Made by a program: the position numbers and the translations under genes. From contig NZ_WTYX01000002.1 of NCBI RefSeq assembly GCF_009827395.1, forward strand, positions 434,001 to 498,000: a stretch of DNA of 64,000 bases, given 5' to 3'. Source of the DNA: Pontixanthobacter aquaemixtae. GTDB taxonomy: Bacteria; Pseudomonadota; Alphaproteobacteria; Sphingomonadales; Sphingomonadaceae. The notes below the pieces were generated by a model, which was not told where the DNA came from, did not search any database, and saw only the letters and a program-made list of their open reading frames with translations. Positions within the stretch are counted from its first letter, which is position 1, and each line of letters begins with the position of its first letter. Below, one piece after another: positions 61,735 through 64,000 of this stretch.

Positions 61735-63240
61735 TTATTGACCGCTGTCTGATTCGACCTGTGTCGCCTCTGTTGCGGGAATGTCTGCGTCAGGAGCAGG
61801 AATGTCAACGGTGCGTGTCGAAACCGCGACCGGATCAGGGTCACGGTCCCAATCCCAGAACTTGTCCTTAACGCGGTCAAAATTGACTGTCGGATCGTAA
61901 AGCAGACCCTCGCCATCGAGACCCAGATCACGAGCTTCAGCGCGGCCCATCGCAGCCAGTAGGCTGAAGCCGGCAACATAGGCATTGCGGCGGGCTGTGA
62001 CCAATTGGACACGCGCAGCCAACAATTCCTGTTCAGCGTTGAGCACATCAAGAATGGTGCGGTTGCCGATCGAGTTTTCGGCGCGGGTTCCTTCGAGGCT
62101 CAGTTCAGCGGCAGCCACCGCCGTTCGTGAACTTTCGATAATCGCATTGGCCGCCTGCCAGCTGGAGTAAGCAGCGCGGACTTGGGCGATGACGTCGCGC
62201 TCGGCAGCGATCACTTGTTCAAACGCAGCGCTGGCACGCGCGCTGGCTTGCCGCTGCAAGGCGGCGGGCCGTCCACCCTGAAAAATCGGGATGCTCAGCC
62301 GCACGCCGGCTTGCGCGCCGGTGGCGGTTTGCGCGCTCGGCACGGTCGGGCCGTTCGGATCGTTGGGATCTACCGGAATATCGGGGACGCTACCGAGGAA
62401 ATTCTGGTAATTGTAGCGCGTGAACAGGCTGACAGTGGGCAGCCGACCTGCGCCTGCGACATCCACATCATATCCGGCAGCTTCTGCGCGCTCCTTGGCG
62501 GCAATCAGATCGGGGTTGTTTTCTAAAGCGAAAAATACCGCTTCTTGCGCCGTGTCGGGAAGGCCGGGCAATGGCGGAGGCGGCTGCAGATCATCAGGCG
62601 CTGATCCGACCAGACGGATATAGGTTTCGCGCGCTGAAATTAGATTGGCCTGTGCAGAGCGCAAATCGCTTTGGGACACGGCCAGCCGCGACTGAGATTG
62701 CGCAATATCGGTGCGGGTCAAATCACCAATTTCGAAGCGATCCTCGGTGGCCTGTAGGTTGACCGAGAGAACATCTACCTGATTGGCCGACAAGGCAACG
62801 ATCGCCTCGTTGCGGATCACGTCCATATAGGCTGCAACGACCTGGCTGAAAATTGCCGATTCGGTTCCGCGCAAATCCGCTCGACCCGCTTCGACACGCT
62901 CTTTCGCGGCGCGAATTCCGTTCTTGACCGAGCCGCCCAAATAAATCGGCACACCCAGATCGACATCGGCGTTGAGCACGCGGTTCGGCGTAAAGAAACT
63001 GGTCGAATTCTGCTTGAGAAATTCTGTCTGTGTAACCGTACTGCTGACACTGGGCAGTCCGCTGGCCTTCTGGATCGGCACATTCTCATCGGTAGCGCGC
63101 TGGTTTGCCCGCGCAGCCTGCAGCGTCGGATTGGTCTGGTACGCCTCAACCAAGGCTTCGCGCAGCGTATCTGCATAAGCGGGGGTAGCGACAATTGCCG
63201 CACCGGCGAGCAGCGCCAATTTGCCGAACCGCTTTGACAT
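61735..63240 (-). CDS. tolC: TolC family outer membrane channel protein
   Basis: Trimeric outer-membrane efflux or type I secretion channel. About 501 residues with a signal peptide (LALLAGAAIVATPAYA), DTLREALVEAYQTNPTLQAARANQRA, two repeated coiled-coil regions, GVPIYLGGSVKNGIRAAK and the IPIFQGGRPAALQRQA second-half equivalent, and a Pro/Ala-rich C-tail. No partner ABC transporter is in the window. The start ATG 63240 lies 4 bp after the PIMT-like stop, so the two are likely one operon. Confidence 0.93.
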   Translation of the reverse strand: MSKRFGKLALLAGAAIVATPAYADTLREALVEAYQTNPTLQAARANQRATDENVPIQKASGLPSVSSTVTQTEFLKQNSTSFFTPNRVLNADVDLGVPIYLGGSVKNGIRAAKERVEAGRADLRGTESAIFSQVVAAYMDVIRNEAIVALSANQVDVLSVNLQATEDRFEIGDLTRTDIAQSQSRLAVSQSDLRSAQANLISARETYIRLVGSAPDDLQPPPPLPGLPDTAQEAVFFALENNPDLIAAKERAEAAGYDVDVAGAGRLPTVSLFTRYNYQNFLGSVPDIPVDPNDPNGPTVPSAQTATGAQAGVRLSIPIFQGGRPAALQRQASARASAAFEQVIAAERDVIAQVRAAYSSWQAANAIIESSRTAVAAAELSLEGTRAENSIGNRTILDVLNAEQELLAARVQLVTARRNAYVAGFSLLAAMGRAEARDLGLDGEGLLYDPTVNFDRVKDKFWDWDRDPDPVAVSTRTVDIPAPDADIPATEATQVESDSGQ

Positions 63241-63244
63241 ATTT

Positions 63245-63883
63245 CTAGAAGCTCCAGCCCTTAGGCGCGTCAAATTCCGCGAGGCGGGGGATGCCGGTTT
63301 CGGCAAGCGGAAGGAGCGCAAGATCGCTACCCGTTTTCTGTCCGATGGCCAGCTTGGTCACACCCTTTGTGGCAATTCCGGTTACGATCCGCCCATTTGC
63401 TGCCAGGCGCTTCACAAGCGTCGCTGGAATGGCTTCAGCAGCACCATCAACGAGAATGAGCGAATAGGTCTTGCGCTTGCTGGTTTTTGCGGCCGCCTCT
63501 TGCGGGTCGATCACATCAACCGAAGCGACAATGGGTTTAACCAGAGCCGGAAGGTATCCACTTCCTGCATCCACCACCAGGACGCTATCCTCGGCAGTCG
63601 GCCGGGCTTCGGTCAGAACCATTCCGTAAAATAATGGCGCCGCAATCCGGCGGCCGTTTTCAAGCGGAATTGACCGGTCAATATAGGCGGTTCCCAGCGC
63701 GCTTGCGGGAACGTGCTTTTCGCGCGGAACGTCCAGCATCCGCGCGAGAACGAATTCGTCATTCACGCCGCTTGTGCGCAGCTGGCTATCGATCATCGAA
63801 CGCCGTGCAGCGGCAAAACCGGCACTGTCGCCAGCGGGCGATCCCGGCTTTGTTTTGGTCAAAGTCATAGCATCTCTACTCAT
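63245..63883 (-). CDS. Protein-L-isoaspartate O-methyltransferase family protein, divergent
   Basis: A 212-residue protein of the PIMT family with MIDSQLRTSGVNDEFVLARM, VPREKHVP, a SAM-loop equivalent VLVVDAGSGYLPALV and VDGAAEAIPATLVKRLAANG. It differs from active PIMTs. The TISQP active-site region reads RIAAPL, so the usual Ser is Ala. About 25 residues between the SAM loop and the VTAAP-like strand are missing. It may therefore not repair isoaspartate. ATG 63883 or 63868 could be the start. A perfect dyad lies 6 bp upstream. Confidence 0.82.
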   Translation of the reverse strand: MSRDAMTLTKTKPGSPAGDSAGFAAARRSMIDSQLRTSGVNDEFVLARMLDVPREKHVPASALGTAYIDRSIPLENGRRIAAPLFYGMVLTEARPTAEDSVLVVDAGSGYLPALVKPIVASVDVIDPQEAAAKTSKRKTYSLILVDGAAEAIPATLVKRLAANGRIVTGIATKGVTKLAIGQKTGSDLALLPLAETGIPRLAEFDAPKGWSF

Positions 63884-63888
63884 TTGAT

Positions 63889-63910
63889 CTGTATTACATC
63901 GATAATACAG
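63889..63910. promoter_or_regulatory. Perfect 8-bp dyad upstream of the PIMT-like gene
   Basis: CTGTATTA-CATCGA-TAATACAG: both 8-base arms match around a 6-nt spacer. It lies 6 bp upstream of the PIMT-like start at the right edge, so it may overlap the promoter or leader. Spacing and arm length suit a TetR- or MarR-type dimer, whose gene could lie beyond the edge. Confidence 0.6.
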
Positions 63911-64000
63911 CTAGTCAATTCTCCGAAATCGGTCAGAGACTTCAAAAATCGAAACGGCCTTAGTGGCAAGGTAGCGGTGGGCCAAGTGCTTTGACGCTAG
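63911..64000. other. Right-edge intergenic sequence
   Basis: The last 90 bp carry no recognisable gene or RNA. Any plus-strand start or minus-strand end of the neighbour lies beyond the edge, so no function is assigned. Confidence 0.3.

Overview
The window looks like a chromosomal segment of an alphaproteobacterium of the order Sphingomonadales, most likely the Erythrobacteraceae. This is inferred from protein families and gene order (TrcR/DUF1013, CarD, PopZ, bactofilin with an M23 peptidase, Mg-type HemB, HemJ, DUF1192, DUF1491, DUF6489), not from any search. The DNA is moderately GC-rich and densely coding. Short ATGA start/stop overlaps are frequent. I found no rRNA, tRNA, CRISPR, insertion sequence, prophage or transposase.

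Layout. 1-5.2 kb (minus): nadD-rsfS-rlmH-envC-like-ctpA-dsbB-coq7 (coq7 cut by the left edge). 5.4-7.0 kb (plus): an M23 endopeptidase whose 3' end overlaps a bactofilin. 7-14 kb: acyl-CoA ligase, trcR, a glycosyltransferase/metallophosphoesterase pair, a lipoprotein, a GST and a quinone oxidoreductase. 14.3-17.8 kb (plus): DUF1192, clpA, DUF1993. 17.8-22.2 kb (minus): gamma-carbonic anhydrase, two GNATs, hemB, a large M23 peptidase. 22.4-27.7 kb (plus): SUV3-like helicase, S4 protein, fdxA, carD, two lipoproteins. 27.7-33.7 kb: Sua5/TsaC, acyl-CoA dehydrogenase, sorbosone-dehydrogenase-like protein, fRMsr, a glycine-zipper protein. 33.7-38.1 kb (minus): an archaic (Csu-like) chaperone-usher pilus locus. 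38.2-49.6 kb (almost all minus): parB-parA-rsmG-mnmG-mnmE, small genes, a BLUF photoreceptor, rho, hemJ, hemE. 49.95-56.5 kb (all plus): ppsR-maf-aroE-coaE-dnaQ-hpf-ptsN and more. 56.5-64 kb (mostly minus): xth-erpA, CBS protein, ferredoxin-like protein, S9 peptidase, popZ, tolC, and a PIMT-like protein.

The most important reading is that 49624-49952, between divergent hemE and ppsR, is probably the chromosomal replication origin. The flanking order hemE | ppsR-maf-aroE-coaE-dnaQ is the Caulobacter crescentus Cori neighbourhood. The gap holds a very AT-rich stretch beside hemE, three imperfect DnaA-box-like 9-mers and six GANTC (CcrM) sites in about 190 bp. Genes on both sides point away from it. 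Three consensus parS sites lie 7-10 kb to the left beside parAB, and popZ (the polar ParB anchor) lies about 12 kb to the right. Two TTAA-N7-TTAA (CtrA-type) boxes near cell-wall hydrolase genes and the trcR gene add to a cell-cycle theme.

Other points worth a look: a pilus locus with two spore-coat-U subunits but no separate tip adhesin; an 11-bp hairpin whose loop holds a start codon; a GST gene with no ATG at its conserved N-terminus; a PIMT-family protein lacking the usual catalytic motif; and a perfect dyad just upstream of that gene at the right edge.
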